From contig JAQXKS010000003.1 in NCBI GenBank assembly GCA_029010575.1, forward strand, positions 1 to 64,000: a stretch of 64,000 nt of DNA, in the 5' to 3' direction. The notes under the pieces are model-generated. The model made no database searches. It saw only the letters and a list, made by a program, of their open reading frames with translations, and had not been told where the DNA came from. This stretch comes from Bacteroidales bacterium (GTDB lineage: Bacteria > Bacteroidota > Bacteroidia > Bacteroidales > UBA932). Below, piece by piece: positions 10,919 through 20,706 of this stretch. Every line of letters begins with the position of its first letter. Position 1 is the first letter of the stretch. The translations under genes and the position numbers were made by a program.

Positions 10919-12544
10919 TTACTTCATATAACTATAGCGGAAATCGGTAGGAGGAACCAATGTCTCCTTTATAGAACGAGGAAGCACCCACCTTATAAGA
11001 TTGAACTCACCACCGGCCTTGTCATTGGTACCGGAGGCTCTCGAACCACCGAATGGCTGCATACCCACAACTGCTCCGGTAGGCTTGTCATTGATGTAGA
11101 AGTTACCGGCCGCATACTTTAGAATATCCGAGAGAGCATCGAGTGCGACTCTGTCCCTTCCCCAGATGGCTCCTGTAAGTCCATAAGGCGATGTAGAGTC
11201 GCAAAGACGTGCAGTCTCTTCCACCTTATCATCGTCATATACATAGACTGTGAGTACTGGTCCGAAAATTTCCTCCTTCATGGATTTGAAATAAGGATCA
11301 GTGGTGACAATGAGGGTAGGTTCCACGAAGTATCCTTTACTCTTGTCATAATTGCCTCCAATGAGAATTTCAGCATCCTTGGACTCTCTTGCATACTCGA
11401 TGTATGAGACAATATTGTCAAATGACTTTTCATCGATTACAGCATTTATGAAGTTTCCGAAATCGCATACATCACCCATCTTGGCCTGAGCAGCTGTCTG
11501 TTTCATCTTATTGAGGACATCCGGCCACAATGAAGCAGGCACATACATTCTGGATGCTGCAGAACATTTCTGACCCTGGAATTCATAAGCTCCGCAATAT
11601 GCTGCATTTCCAACCTCTTCAGCACAAGCCGAAGGATGGACGAATATAAAGTCCTTTCCACCTGTTTCTCCAACAAGTCTTGGATAAGAGCGGTATCTGC
11701 CAAGATTTTCACCTACCTCTTTCCACAAAGTATTGAATGTATCACAAGATCCGGTGAAATGTAGTCCCGCAAAATCAGCAGATGCAAACACTTCCTTTCC
11801 AATAACAGCTCCGCTTCCAGGAATGAAGTTCACCACACCATCGGGAAGACCTGCCTCCTTATAAATCTCCATCAGATAGTAGTTGGAAAGGATAGCAGTC
11901 GTAGAGGGTTTCCAAACAACCGTATTACCCATAAGTACAGGAGAGAGAGCCAGATTGGAAGCAATCGAAGTGAAATTGAAAGGGCTCAGTGCAAAAACAA
12001 ATCCCTCCAAAGGTCTGTACTCTACACTGTTAATCTGATTTGAAGCACTCTTTGGCTGTATATTGTAAATTTTGGATGCAAAAGCTGCATTATATCTAAG
12101 GAAGTCAGATAGTTCGCACACTGCATCTATTTCAGCCTGATAACAGTTCTTGCCCTGACCGAGCATCGCTGATGCATTCATCAATGCCCTATACTTACCC
12201 GATACGAGTTCGGCAATCTTCAGCATAATGGATGCCCTTACGGTCCAGTCCAGACTTTCCCACTGCGAATGAGCCTTCATCGCGGCATCTATCGCCATCT
12301 TAACCTCCTTGGGGCCTGCTTTATGGTAGGTAGCCAAGATATGTCCGTGATCAGTAGGCATGACAACAGTTCCTATATCCCCGGTACGGATCTCTTTGCC
12401 ACCGATAATCAAAGGAATATCCAGAACAATGCTTTTCTGTCTTTCAAGTTCATTTTCGAGCGCTACTCTCTCAGCAGATCCGGCGAGGTAGCTCTTTACC
12501 GGCTCGTTAGCCGGAACAGGGAAGTTAAAAACGGCATTTCTCAT
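10919..12544 (-). CDS. pruA: L-glutamate gamma-semialdehyde dehydrogenase (1-pyrroline-5-carboxylate dehydrogenase)
   Basis: ALDH family, LVGETGGKDFIFVHPSA, EFQGQKCSAASRMYVP, KPTGAVVGMQPFGGSRASGTNDKAGG. Confidence 0.93.
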   Translation of the reverse strand: MRNAVFNFPVPANEPVKSYLAGSAERVALENELERQKSIVLDIPLIIGGKEIRTGDIGTVVMPTDHGHILATYHKAGPKEVKMAIDAAMKAHSQWESLDWTVRASIMLKIAELVSGKYRALMNASAMLGQGKNCYQAEIDAVCELSDFLRYNAAFASKIYNIQPKSASNQINSVEYRPLEGFVFALSPFNFTSIASNLALSPVLMGNTVVWKPSTTAILSNYYLMEIYKEAGLPDGVVNFIPGSGAVIGKEVFASADFAGLHFTGSCDTFNTLWKEVGENLGRYRSYPRLVGETGGKDFIFVHPSACAEEVGNAAYCGAYEFQGQKCSAASRMYVPASLWPDVLNKMKQTAAQAKMGDVCDFGNFINAVIDEKSFDNIVSYIEYARESKDAEILIGGNYDKSKGYFVEPTLIVTTDPYFKSMKEEIFGPVLTVYVYDDDKVEETARLCDSTSPYGLTGAIWGRDRVALDALSDILKYAAGNFYINDKPTGAVVGMQPFGGSRASGTNDKAGGEFNLIRWVLPRSIKETLVPPTDFRYSYMK

Positions 12545-12580
12545 ATAGTCGAATATTTTAATTGTAATTTGTTTTATCCT

Positions 12581-13285
12581 TTAAAAGGAGAATGTGTAGA
12601 AGATACCAAGGACATGGATACCTGGTTTTACATAGTACTGTACATATCTATAAAACAGATCAATAGTATGTTCCTTAGCAAATTTCCAGCTAACACCTCC
12701 GGTATATCTTGTCATCCAAGTCTCTCCGGCCATAAACGAGCCGTAGCCGCTAAGGTAGAGAAAATGCTCAGCATCAATGTGCGGTGTAAAGGGAGTACCT
12801 GTCTTGAAATCAAGCCTTAACCTGCTTCTTAGCGAATTTAGCTGTCTGTTTAGGGCATCTGATGGTCTGTCGGTATAGTTCAATTGCTCGAAGAGTTCCC
12901 TCAATGACAGCTTTACGACATTGCCGAAAGTGTAGGAGGCAGTTCCGCCTACGAACCACCTGTGACAGTTTTCGAATCCCTTGTCATACTTGTCGCTCAT
13001 TATCATGTTGTAGCGGTATCCGGCCGTTACACTCGCATACTGATTGAAAGTATACAGTAGCTCTGGGCAGATCATCCACTGGTTCAACTTCGTGGAATTC
13101 TCCATAGTACGAATTTCACCGTACAGCATTGCGGTAAAACCCTTAGTAATCTTTTTCTTGATATAAAACTGTGCCCAAATTCTAAAATCTTCAGGTTCAG
13201 ACTGGCTCTGAGCCTTTAAGGAAGGAATTGCAATAATACCCAAAAGGGTTAACGCCAATATTACTCTAAAAAATCTATTCTTCAT
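12581..13285 (-). CDS. DUF2490-type outer membrane beta-barrel protein
   Basis: Signal peptide then FRIWAQFYIKKKITKGFTAMLYGEIR...LDFKTGTPFTPHIDAEHFLYL. Confidence 0.7.
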   Translation of the reverse strand: MKNRFFRVILALTLLGIIAIPSLKAQSQSEPEDFRIWAQFYIKKKITKGFTAMLYGEIRTMENSTKLNQWMICPELLYTFNQYASVTAGYRYNMIMSDKYDKGFENCHRWFVGGTASYTFGNVVKLSLRELFEQLNYTDRPSDALNRQLNSLRSRLRLDFKTGTPFTPHIDAEHFLYLSGYGSFMAGETWMTRYTGGVSWKFAKEHTIDLFYRYVQYYVKPGIHVLGIFYTFSF

Positions 13286-13302
13286 TAAACACAATAATTA
13301 AA

Positions 13303-15264
13303 TCACATTCTTTCAAGGATAATACCTGACCTGTACGCTCCAAGAAGCTGTTTGAGATCCTTTATTCTCTCCTTCAATATCTGTCCGTTATCAGTATCTC
13401 CCACCTTTGTCCTCTTGTCGACAGACTCGATGAGTTTGGTGAATGATTTGATATCCACGCAATCCTTGACAGCCTTTTCAACAGACTTGAACGGTTCGTG
13501 ACGGGCAAGGAGCAATCCGTACGAGTTATAAATAAGTGTATATCCTGCGATACCTGTCTCCTTCTGATACGCCTTGGAGAAACCGCCATCAATGACAAGG
13601 AGCTTTCCTCCGGCCTTGATCGGAGATTCACCCTTGACAGTCTTTACAGGAGTATGGCCGTTAATGATATGGCAATGATCACCTTCAAGGCCGAACTCCT
13701 TGAGAATCATATTACAGATATCGATTCTCTCTTTATACTGAGCATAGTAGCCACCTCTTTCCTTATGTGTCTCTTTTTCAGCAACGAAATATCTTTCGAA
13801 AGTGGTCATTTTGTCCTTTCCAAAAGGAGGAGCGTAAGGTCCGCACCAGAGGAACCACATGAAATCTCTTGCATAATCCTTAAGCTTGAGATCCTCATCT
13901 TCGAAGAATGCAATGCGCACAAGTTCGTCAACCTTGTCGAAGAGAGCTTTTCCCTTATACTTCTTTCCGAGGACATTCATCTCCATAAACGAGCCGTCCT
14001 CATTGATAGGCATAGAGGCATGGAAGAGAAGGTTATTGTTACGTACCAGATAGAGGGAGCCCTTCGAGTACATGCATTTGATGTGTCTCTGAAGCTTGTC
14101 ATTATGGGTGAAGTTATACATCAGCTTGGTTACCACCTCCCTCTCTTCGTTGGTGAGTTTGTAGGGATGTTCCTTATCCACAGTGGGCAAAAAGGTATCC
14201 TTCATATTGTAATCGGTTCCGTAGAGATTTACAGTTCCCTTTTCGAAATCTATCTTTTCGAGCAGGTTTCTGTCCGCCATTCCGAACTCTTTACGACGCT
14301 TGATAACTTCGCCTTCGAGCTTGAACTGGATTATAGCAATGGCTTTGTGCATCTTTGCAATCAGCTGCAGGTCACGGTCGTTGAATGTCTCGCCCGGATC
14401 GGCTTTGGGCTTGAAGCAGTCACAAGGATCATCCCCGTAAGTATCCATAGCGAATGTAGCCAAAGGAAGTAGATTTATACCGTAACCATCTTCCAGAGTC
14501 TCGAGATTGGCATACCTAAGGCTTATTCTCAGCACGTTAGCCATACATGCGGCACTACCAGCCGCTGCACCCATCCATATCAGGTCATGGTTACCCCACT
14601 GGAAATCCACAGTGTGATACTCAGAGAGCAGGTCCATAATCTTATGAGCTCCGGGGCCTCGGTCATAGACATCCCCGATAATATGTAGCGAATCGATGGT
14701 AAGACGCTGTATCACATTCGCAATCGCACAGATAAAACTGTCTGCCGAACCTGTGGAGATTATAGTATTGAGGATAGCGTAGATGTACTCGTTCTTGTTT
14801 TTGTCGTTGAGAGATTCGTGAATGAGCTCTTCGATAACGTATGAGAATTCGTCAGGCAGTGCCTTACGGACTTTCGAACGGGAATATTTTGAAGCCACCA
14901 CTTCGAGAACCTTCACGAGGTTAACGAGAGTAACCCTATACCAGTCATCAAGTTTCTTCTTCTCTTTTTGATGGATAAATTTAAGTTTCTTTTCAGGATA
15001 GTAAATCAGAGAACAGAGTTCCTTTTTTTCAGAATCCACGAGCTGTGTTCCGAAAAGTTCGTCGACCTTTCTCTTTATGACACCCGAAGCATTTCTAAGA
15101 ACATGCTGAAAAGCATCATACTCACCATGAATATCTGTCAGAAAGTGTTCAGTACCCTTGGGCAGATTAAGTATCGCCTCGAGATTGATAATCTCGGAAC
15201 TTGCGCTACTTATTGTCGGAAAGCTCTTTGAAAGCAGTTCCAGGTATTTTATATCTCTTGCCAT
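13303..15264 (-). CDS. fbp: Class III fructose-1,6-bisphosphatase
   Basis: HFLTDIHGEYDAFQHVLRNASG, HIIGDVYDRGPGAHKIMD, WGNHDLIWMGAAAG; start MARDIKYLELL at 15264. Confidence 0.95.
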   Translation of the reverse strand: MARDIKYLELLSKSFPTISSASSEIINLEAILNLPKGTEHFLTDIHGEYDAFQHVLRNASGVIKRKVDELFGTQLVDSEKKELCSLIYYPEKKLKFIHQKEKKKLDDWYRVTLVNLVKVLEVVASKYSRSKVRKALPDEFSYVIEELIHESLNDKNKNEYIYAILNTIISTGSADSFICAIANVIQRLTIDSLHIIGDVYDRGPGAHKIMDLLSEYHTVDFQWGNHDLIWMGAAAGSAACMANVLRISLRYANLETLEDGYGINLLPLATFAMDTYGDDPCDCFKPKADPGETFNDRDLQLIAKMHKAIAIIQFKLEGEVIKRRKEFGMADRNLLEKIDFEKGTVNLYGTDYNMKDTFLPTVDKEHPYKLTNEEREVVTKLMYNFTHNDKLQRHIKCMYSKGSLYLVRNNNLLFHASMPINEDGSFMEMNVLGKKYKGKALFDKVDELVRIAFFEDEDLKLKDYARDFMWFLWCGPYAPPFGKDKMTTFERYFVAEKETHKERGGYYAQYKERIDICNMILKEFGLEGDHCHIINGHTPVKTVKGESPIKAGGKLLVIDGGFSKAYQKETGIAGYTLIYNSYGLLLARHEPFKSVEKAVKDCVDIKSFTKLIESVDKRTKVGDTDNGQILKERIKDLKQLLGAYRSGIILERM

Positions 15265-15320
15265 ATAGTAAGTTTTGTTAACAGTTTTTGGTTTGCACAA
15301 AAGTAATGATTTATTCCCTT

Positions 15321-16577
15321 TTACCCAAAAACAATAGCATCAACAGGATTCTCTTTTGCAGCTTGGATTGCTGGAATAAGTCCTGAAACCACCCCACACA
15401 GAATCGAAAGAAGCACCGAACACACAGAACGCCATAAATCAAGAGACAAAACAAAATCTTTCGAGAATGTATTGACTGCCAATGTCAAGATAAAAAACAT
15501 AATTATACCTCCGAGTGCGCCTATAAGAGAAAGCATTGCAGACTGACAGATGACCCTGACAGCAATATCGAACCCGGTAGCTCCCATAGCCCTGAGCATA
15601 CCATTTTCAAAACGGCACTCATTGACAGTGACAAACATAATATTTGCCGTACCGAATATACCTATCAACAATGAAAAAGAGGAGATTATCACAGAGATCA
15701 TACCCACTTGCGAAAGAAGATCCTCCAGAGTCTTCAGGAGGTAATCCATCTTGTTGATAGAGAAATCATTATCCCTATCCGCAGGGAGAGCCCTTGAGGC
15801 CCTCAACACCCTGATTGAACTCTCAATAGCCTCATCAGCGCTTACATGCTTACCTGGAAGGAGTGCAATCATGCCGTCAGAAAAGGGGACAACAAGATTC
15901 TGCGGCTCCGCATCCCAAGGAACAACGATTCCATTTTCGCACCTTATAGGGTTGAGAATAGCTTCTGATCTGCTCGATAGCACACCTGATATCATATAGC
16001 GGTCTGTCCCTATGTAAATTCTCTTTCCTACAGGATTTTCATCCGAATCAAAAAGCCTCTGAGCAAGGAGTGAGCCGATCATCACCTCCCTTCCTCTGGC
16101 AGGCATACCTGAGGTAACGGTTGTACCCGAGACCTTCTCAATTCCTTCGGTGGAGCGGACAATCCTGACATTATCCAACCTCTTGTCCCTGAATGAGACC
16201 TGAGCAATACCGAATGAGACCAAGACAGGTTCCGACTGTATTGAATTACGCCTTAGCGAATTGAAATCACGAAAGGATATCTCCGGTCTTGAATCATACC
16301 TCCACAGTGGCTGCTCATCTTCATAGTCTTCCGGTGCAAAAGGATATTTTGTTATAAAGAACATATCTGCCGAGAGCCCGTCCATTCCGGAGATGATGTT
16401 CTGTCGGAGCGATGCAGCAACTCCCCCTGCTGCAAGCAATGAAAAAATTCCGACAGTAATTCCGCTCAAGGAGAGAAGCGTCCTGAGCCGATCCTTTTTA
16501 AGAGAAAAGAGTGCGAAAGAGAGACTCTCCACCACCATTCTCCACACCACCATCCGCTCTTTCACTGTTTCGTTCAT
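15321..16577 (-). CDS. MacB/FtsX-type ABC transporter permease
   Basis: ESLSFALFSLKKDRLRTLLSLSGITVGIFSLLAAGGVAASLRQNI; C-terminal four-TM FtsX-like domain. Confidence 0.85.
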   Translation of the reverse strand: MNETVKERMVVWRMVVESLSFALFSLKKDRLRTLLSLSGITVGIFSLLAAGGVAASLRQNIISGMDGLSADMFFITKYPFAPEDYEDEQPLWRYDSRPEISFRDFNSLRRNSIQSEPVLVSFGIAQVSFRDKRLDNVRIVRSTEGIEKVSGTTVTSGMPARGREVMIGSLLAQRLFDSDENPVGKRIYIGTDRYMISGVLSSRSEAILNPIRCENGIVVPWDAEPQNLVVPFSDGMIALLPGKHVSADEAIESSIRVLRASRALPADRDNDFSINKMDYLLKTLEDLLSQVGMISVIISSFSLLIGIFGTANIMFVTVNECRFENGMLRAMGATGFDIAVRVICQSAMLSLIGALGGIIMFFILTLAVNTFSKDFVLSLDLWRSVCSVLLSILCGVVSGLIPAIQAAKENPVDAIVFG

Positions 16578-16580
16578 ATT

Positions 16581-19247
16581 TTAATTATTAATGCCTACCT
16601 TCTTTTGAAGGTCTCGCAGCATATCAAAGGCATCCATTGGGGTCATTCTGTTCATATCCGCCTTTTTCAGGGTATCTCTCACACTCTCCAGCACCGGGTC
16701 ATCAAGTTGAAAAATCGATAGTTGGACCGCATCTTCATGGGATGTGGTCTGCTTTCTTTTCTCCCTGAGAGACAATGCCTTGGATGAAAATGAAGAATTT
16801 CCTGAAGAGGATCCCCCCTCAAGCCTCTTGAGCATCTTCTCAGCCGTATCAACTACCTGACGCGGAATACCAGCAAGCCGTGCGACATGAATACCGAAGC
16901 TGTGCGCCACGCCTCCTTCGCAAAGTTTCCTCAAAAATAACACTTTTCCATCAGACTCCTTCACCGCGATATGAAAGTTTTTTACCCTTTTGAACTTCTC
17001 TTCGAGTTCGTTCAACTCATGATAATGGGTGGCAAATAGTGTTTTGGCGCCTGCGCCATTTTGATGGATATACTCCACTATTGCCCACGCTATGGACATT
17101 CCGTCATAGGTACTTGTTCCTCTGCCTATCTCATCCAATAAAATGAGAGAACGTGAGGTCATATTGTTCAATATGGAGGCAGTCTCCAGCATTTCTACCA
17201 TAAATGTCGATTCCCCTCTGGAAATATTGTCAGAGGCGCCCACACGTGTGAAAATCTTGTCAAAACAGCATATGTGAGCCGATTCGGCAGGAACCCATGA
17301 ACCCATCTGCGCCATAAGGACTATCAGTGCGCTTTGTCTGAGCAATGCAGATTTTCCGGACATGTTCGGCCCTGTAAGAATTATTATCTGCTGCTTGCGA
17401 TTATCCATGTAGAGATCATTTGCTACATATTGCTCTCCCTCAGGCATCAGCCTCTCGATTACCGGATGACGACCCTGCTTGATATTCAGAATATCCCCCT
17501 CATCCATCACAGGCTTACAGTAGCCATACTCAACGGCAGCCTTGGAGAGGGAGAGTATAGCATCCAACCGCGCTATGACAGAAGCATTCTTTTGTATCTG
17601 AGGAATTGCCTTTTGTACTGCTGTTATTAGCGATGAAAAGATTCGTGCCTCTATCGAGTAGACCTTTTCCTGCGCACCCATAATCTTCTCTTCATACTCT
17701 TTTAGTTCGGGTGTGATATACCTCTCAGCATTGACAAGGGTCTGTTTACGAATCCATTCCGGAGGTGTCTTCTCCTTGTGGGTATTCCTCACCTCAAGAT
17801 AGTAACCGAAGACATTGTTATAGCTGATTTTAAGGGAAGAGATTCCTGTCTTTTCTATTTCACGCTGCTGAATCTGCAAAAGAATATCTTTTCCGTTGGC
17901 AATAATATCGCGCAATGAGTCAAGCTGGCTGTCAACCCCTTTGGCAATCACCTCCCCTTTCCCAATCTGGGATGGGTCAGGCACCAGCTTGCCTGCAAGA
18001 AAACCCCTTAGTTCCATACACTCATCAAGAGCAGAGGCCTCCTTGTAAAATGGAGAGCCTTTACCATACTTGAGGATCGACTGCTTTATGGGGATAACCT
18101 GTTCCACAGCATTGTACAGCTGAAGTATCTCCCTTGGTGACACCCTGCCAGAGGCCGCTCTTGAAAGTATTCTCTCCATATCTCCAATAGTGCTGATGCG
18201 TTCCGAAAGATCTTCAGCAAGAGCACTCTCCTGTATGAAAAAACCGACTGAGTCGTGTCGCGAGGTAATTTCAGATAGGGACTTGGATGGCATTATCATC
18301 CATGACCTCAACAGGCGGGAGCCCATCGCACAGGAGCATTTGTCAATTATATTCAGAAGCGACACACCTTCATTGTCACATGAATCTATAAGTTCAAGGT
18401 TTTTGATGGTAAACCTGTCAAGCCACACCGATGTGCCGTCATCAATTCTGGAGATAGAACAGATCTGCGCCAGAGTCCTCTGACTGAAATATTCAGTATC
18501 CTCCAGCCTGTTAGCTTCCAGATAGAACAAAAGTGCACCGGCGGCTGTAATTCCCATCCTCAGATTCTCTACACCAAACCCCTTAAGAGTGTCTGTATGT
18601 AGCTGTCTTGTAAGTTTAAGATAGGAAGAATCGAAGACAAAAGCCCACTCATCCATAGTCGAAACATAGACATTGGAAGTCCAGTGCAGATAGCGCTCTT
18701 TCACCCCCTTCTCAAAACCCTTCTGTACCAAAATCTCCTTTGGTCTAAATGAAGAAATAACAAGGTCAGCGTAGTTCAAATCTCCCTCTGAAATCTTGAA
18801 AGTTCCAGTAGAGACATCAAGTATTGCGATTCCTGCAGAATCCTTATAAAAATGGAGTGCAGCTATGTAATTGTTCTCCTTCTGGTCAAGAATCTGGTCA
18901 CTGTAGGCTACCCCCGGAGTAACAATCTCTGTCACACCGCGCCTGACAAGTTTTTTGGTCAGTTTAGGATCCTCGAGCTGGTCGCACACAGCCACTTTAT
19001 AACCGGAACGCACAAGTTTGGGAAGATACAGGTCGATGGAGTGGTGCGGAAAGCCGGCAAGCTCTATGTACGAATCTCCATTGCTCTTCTTTGTCAAGAC
19101 AATACCTAGAATTCGGCTTGCAATGACAGCATCCCCTCCATAAGTCTCATAGAAGTCCCCGACTCTCATAATCAGGAGGGCTTCAGGGTTGAGAGCTTTG
19201 AATTTATAATATTGCTGAATCAGTGGTGAATCTTCTTTCTTTGCCAT
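16581..19247 (-). CDS. mutS: DNA mismatch repair protein MutS
   Basis: ILTGPNMSGKSALLRQ Walker A; LILLDEIGRGTSTYDGMSIAWA; LFATHYHEL; start MAKKEDSPLIQQYY at 19247. Confidence 0.98.
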   Translation of the reverse strand: MAKKEDSPLIQQYYKFKALNPEALLIMRVGDFYETYGGDAVIASRILGIVLTKKSNGDSYIELAGFPHHSIDLYLPKLVRSGYKVAVCDQLEDPKLTKKLVRRGVTEIVTPGVAYSDQILDQKENNYIAALHFYKDSAGIAILDVSTGTFKISEGDLNYADLVISSFRPKEILVQKGFEKGVKERYLHWTSNVYVSTMDEWAFVFDSSYLKLTRQLHTDTLKGFGVENLRMGITAAGALLFYLEANRLEDTEYFSQRTLAQICSISRIDDGTSVWLDRFTIKNLELIDSCDNEGVSLLNIIDKCSCAMGSRLLRSWMIMPSKSLSEITSRHDSVGFFIQESALAEDLSERISTIGDMERILSRAASGRVSPREILQLYNAVEQVIPIKQSILKYGKGSPFYKEASALDECMELRGFLAGKLVPDPSQIGKGEVIAKGVDSQLDSLRDIIANGKDILLQIQQREIEKTGISSLKISYNNVFGYYLEVRNTHKEKTPPEWIRKQTLVNAERYITPELKEYEEKIMGAQEKVYSIEARIFSSLITAVQKAIPQIQKNASVIARLDAILSLSKAAVEYGYCKPVMDEGDILNIKQGRHPVIERLMPEGEQYVANDLYMDNRKQQIIILTGPNMSGKSALLRQSALIVLMAQMGSWVPAESAHICCFDKIFTRVGASDNISRGESTFMVEMLETASILNNMTSRSLILLDEIGRGTSTYDGMSIAWAIVEYIHQNGAGAKTLFATHYHELNELEEKFKRVKNFHIAVKESDGKVLFLRKLCEGGVAHSFGIHVARLAGIPRQVVDTAEKMLKRLEGGSSSGNSSFSSKALSLREKRKQTTSHEDAVQLSIFQLDDPVLESVRDTLKKADMNRMTPMDAFDMLRDLQKKVGINN

Positions 19248-19301
19248 AGGTGCAAAAATAAACAAAATTATCGTCTTGCTTAAATTTGCGTAAGATATTT
19301 G

Positions 19302-19309
19302 TATCTTTG
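19302..19309 (+). promoter_or_regulatory. Putative -7 box TATCTTTG only 5 nt before a start codon
   Basis: TAnnTTTG match at 19302-19309, ATG at 19315. Confidence 0.5.
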
Positions 19310-19314
19310 CAACA

Positions 19315-20652
19315 ATGAAGAGAGTCTTGATTATTAGTTATTACTGGCCTCCTGCAGGCGGATCGGGAGTTCAGAGGTGGCTTAAATTCACCAAGTATCT
19401 ACCCCAATTCGGGTGGGCACCTATAGTCTACACCCCATCCAACCCGGACATCACTCTGGAGGATAGGACACTGTCAGACCAGATTCATCCTATGACAGAG
19501 ATTGTCTCCACCAAGATTATCGAGCCCTATTCCATATTCAGACACTTTATCGGAGGAAATGGGTCCAAAGCAGCAACTTCTGAAAAAAATGAAGTCAATC
19601 TGATTAACGCAAATGGGAAGAAGAGTCTCAAAATGAGAATCAGTCTATGGATAAGGGCAAATGTTTTCATCCCCGACCCTAAGATTCTTTGGGTATCTCC
19701 ATCCGTCAAATTTCTTTGCAAATATCTCAAAGAGCATCCTGTGGACCTGATAGTTAGTACCGGCCCTCCCCACTCAATGCATCTGATTGCACAAAAGGTC
19801 AGCAGGAGGTACAATATCAAATGGGTAGCCGATTTCAGAGATCCATGGACCGGTATCTTCTACTTCAAGCACCTTCCGCTTACAAAGTCAAGCCTGAGAA
19901 GATACATGAAAATGGAAGAGGGGGTATTGCGAAATGCAGATGCTGTAGTGACAGTTACAGATAGGATTGCCACAGATCTGACAGAGGCTGTAAAGAGTTC
20001 CGGAGCCAAGACACCTATCTACAATATAGAAAACGGTTACGACGAGAGCGACTTCTGCTATGACGAAGAGACTTCTCCATATTTCACCCTCGTACACACA
20101 GGCCTTCTGGCAGCAGAAGGTGACCCGGACAGACTATGGAAAATAATAGGAGAACTCTGCCGGGAGATACCCTCATTCGCAGAGGATTTCAGACTGGAAC
20201 TGGTCGGAAAGACAGACGCAAGTGTAATAGATGGAATCTTCAACCAGATGAAGAGAGAATCGGTGACAATTCACGGCTATTTGCCTCACAACCTTGCAAA
20301 CAAAATACAGAAAAAAGCCACAGCGCTCATCCTACCACTGAGGAAGGAGCCCGAGGCTGCCGGAATTCTGACAGGGAAATATTTCGAATATCTGGCGGCA
20401 GGCAGACCGATTATTGCATTTGGACCCAAGAATGGCTCACTTGCGGATTCGCTCGCGGCCACCGGTGCAGGCAAATTATTCGAATGGGATGAAGAGGAAC
20501 ATCTAAAGCAATCTCTTCTTTCTCTCTACCGAAGCTGGAAGGAGCACACCCCTTGCGAATTTTTCCACCCCGTAAAGAGCGAGATATCTAAATTCAGCAG
20601 AAGGGAGCTGACCGGAAAACTTGCCGCTTTATTCGAAGATTTATGCAGATAA
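19315..20652 (+). CDS. Glycosyltransferase (GT4-like)
   Basis: MKRVLIISYYWPPAGGSGVQRWLKFTKYLP, GILTGKYFEYLAAGRPIIAFGP. Confidence 0.9.
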   Translation: MKRVLIISYYWPPAGGSGVQRWLKFTKYLPQFGWAPIVYTPSNPDITLEDRTLSDQIHPMTEIVSTKIIEPYSIFRHFIGGNGSKAATSEKNEVNLINANGKKSLKMRISLWIRANVFIPDPKILWVSPSVKFLCKYLKEHPVDLIVSTGPPHSMHLIAQKVSRRYNIKWVADFRDPWTGIFYFKHLPLTKSSLRRYMKMEEGVLRNADAVVTVTDRIATDLTEAVKSSGAKTPIYNIENGYDESDFCYDEETSPYFTLVHTGLLAAEGDPDRLWKIIGELCREIPSFAEDFRLELVGKTDASVIDGIFNQMKRESVTIHGYLPHNLANKIQKKATALILPLRKEPEAAGILTGKYFEYLAAGRPIIAFGPKNGSLADSLAATGAGKLFEWDEEEHLKQSLLSLYRSWKEHTPCEFFHPVKSEISKFSRRELTGKLAALFEDLCR

Positions 20653-20706
20653 TGGTGGATAATTGATTTTTTTACATTATCTTGCCAACTCTTATACACT
20701 GTTGGA

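Noticed and set aside
13498-14472. 324-aa plus-strand ORF antisense to fbp
   Set aside because: It lies entirely within a strongly supported class III fbp gene, has no recognisable motifs, and is typical of shadow ORFs.
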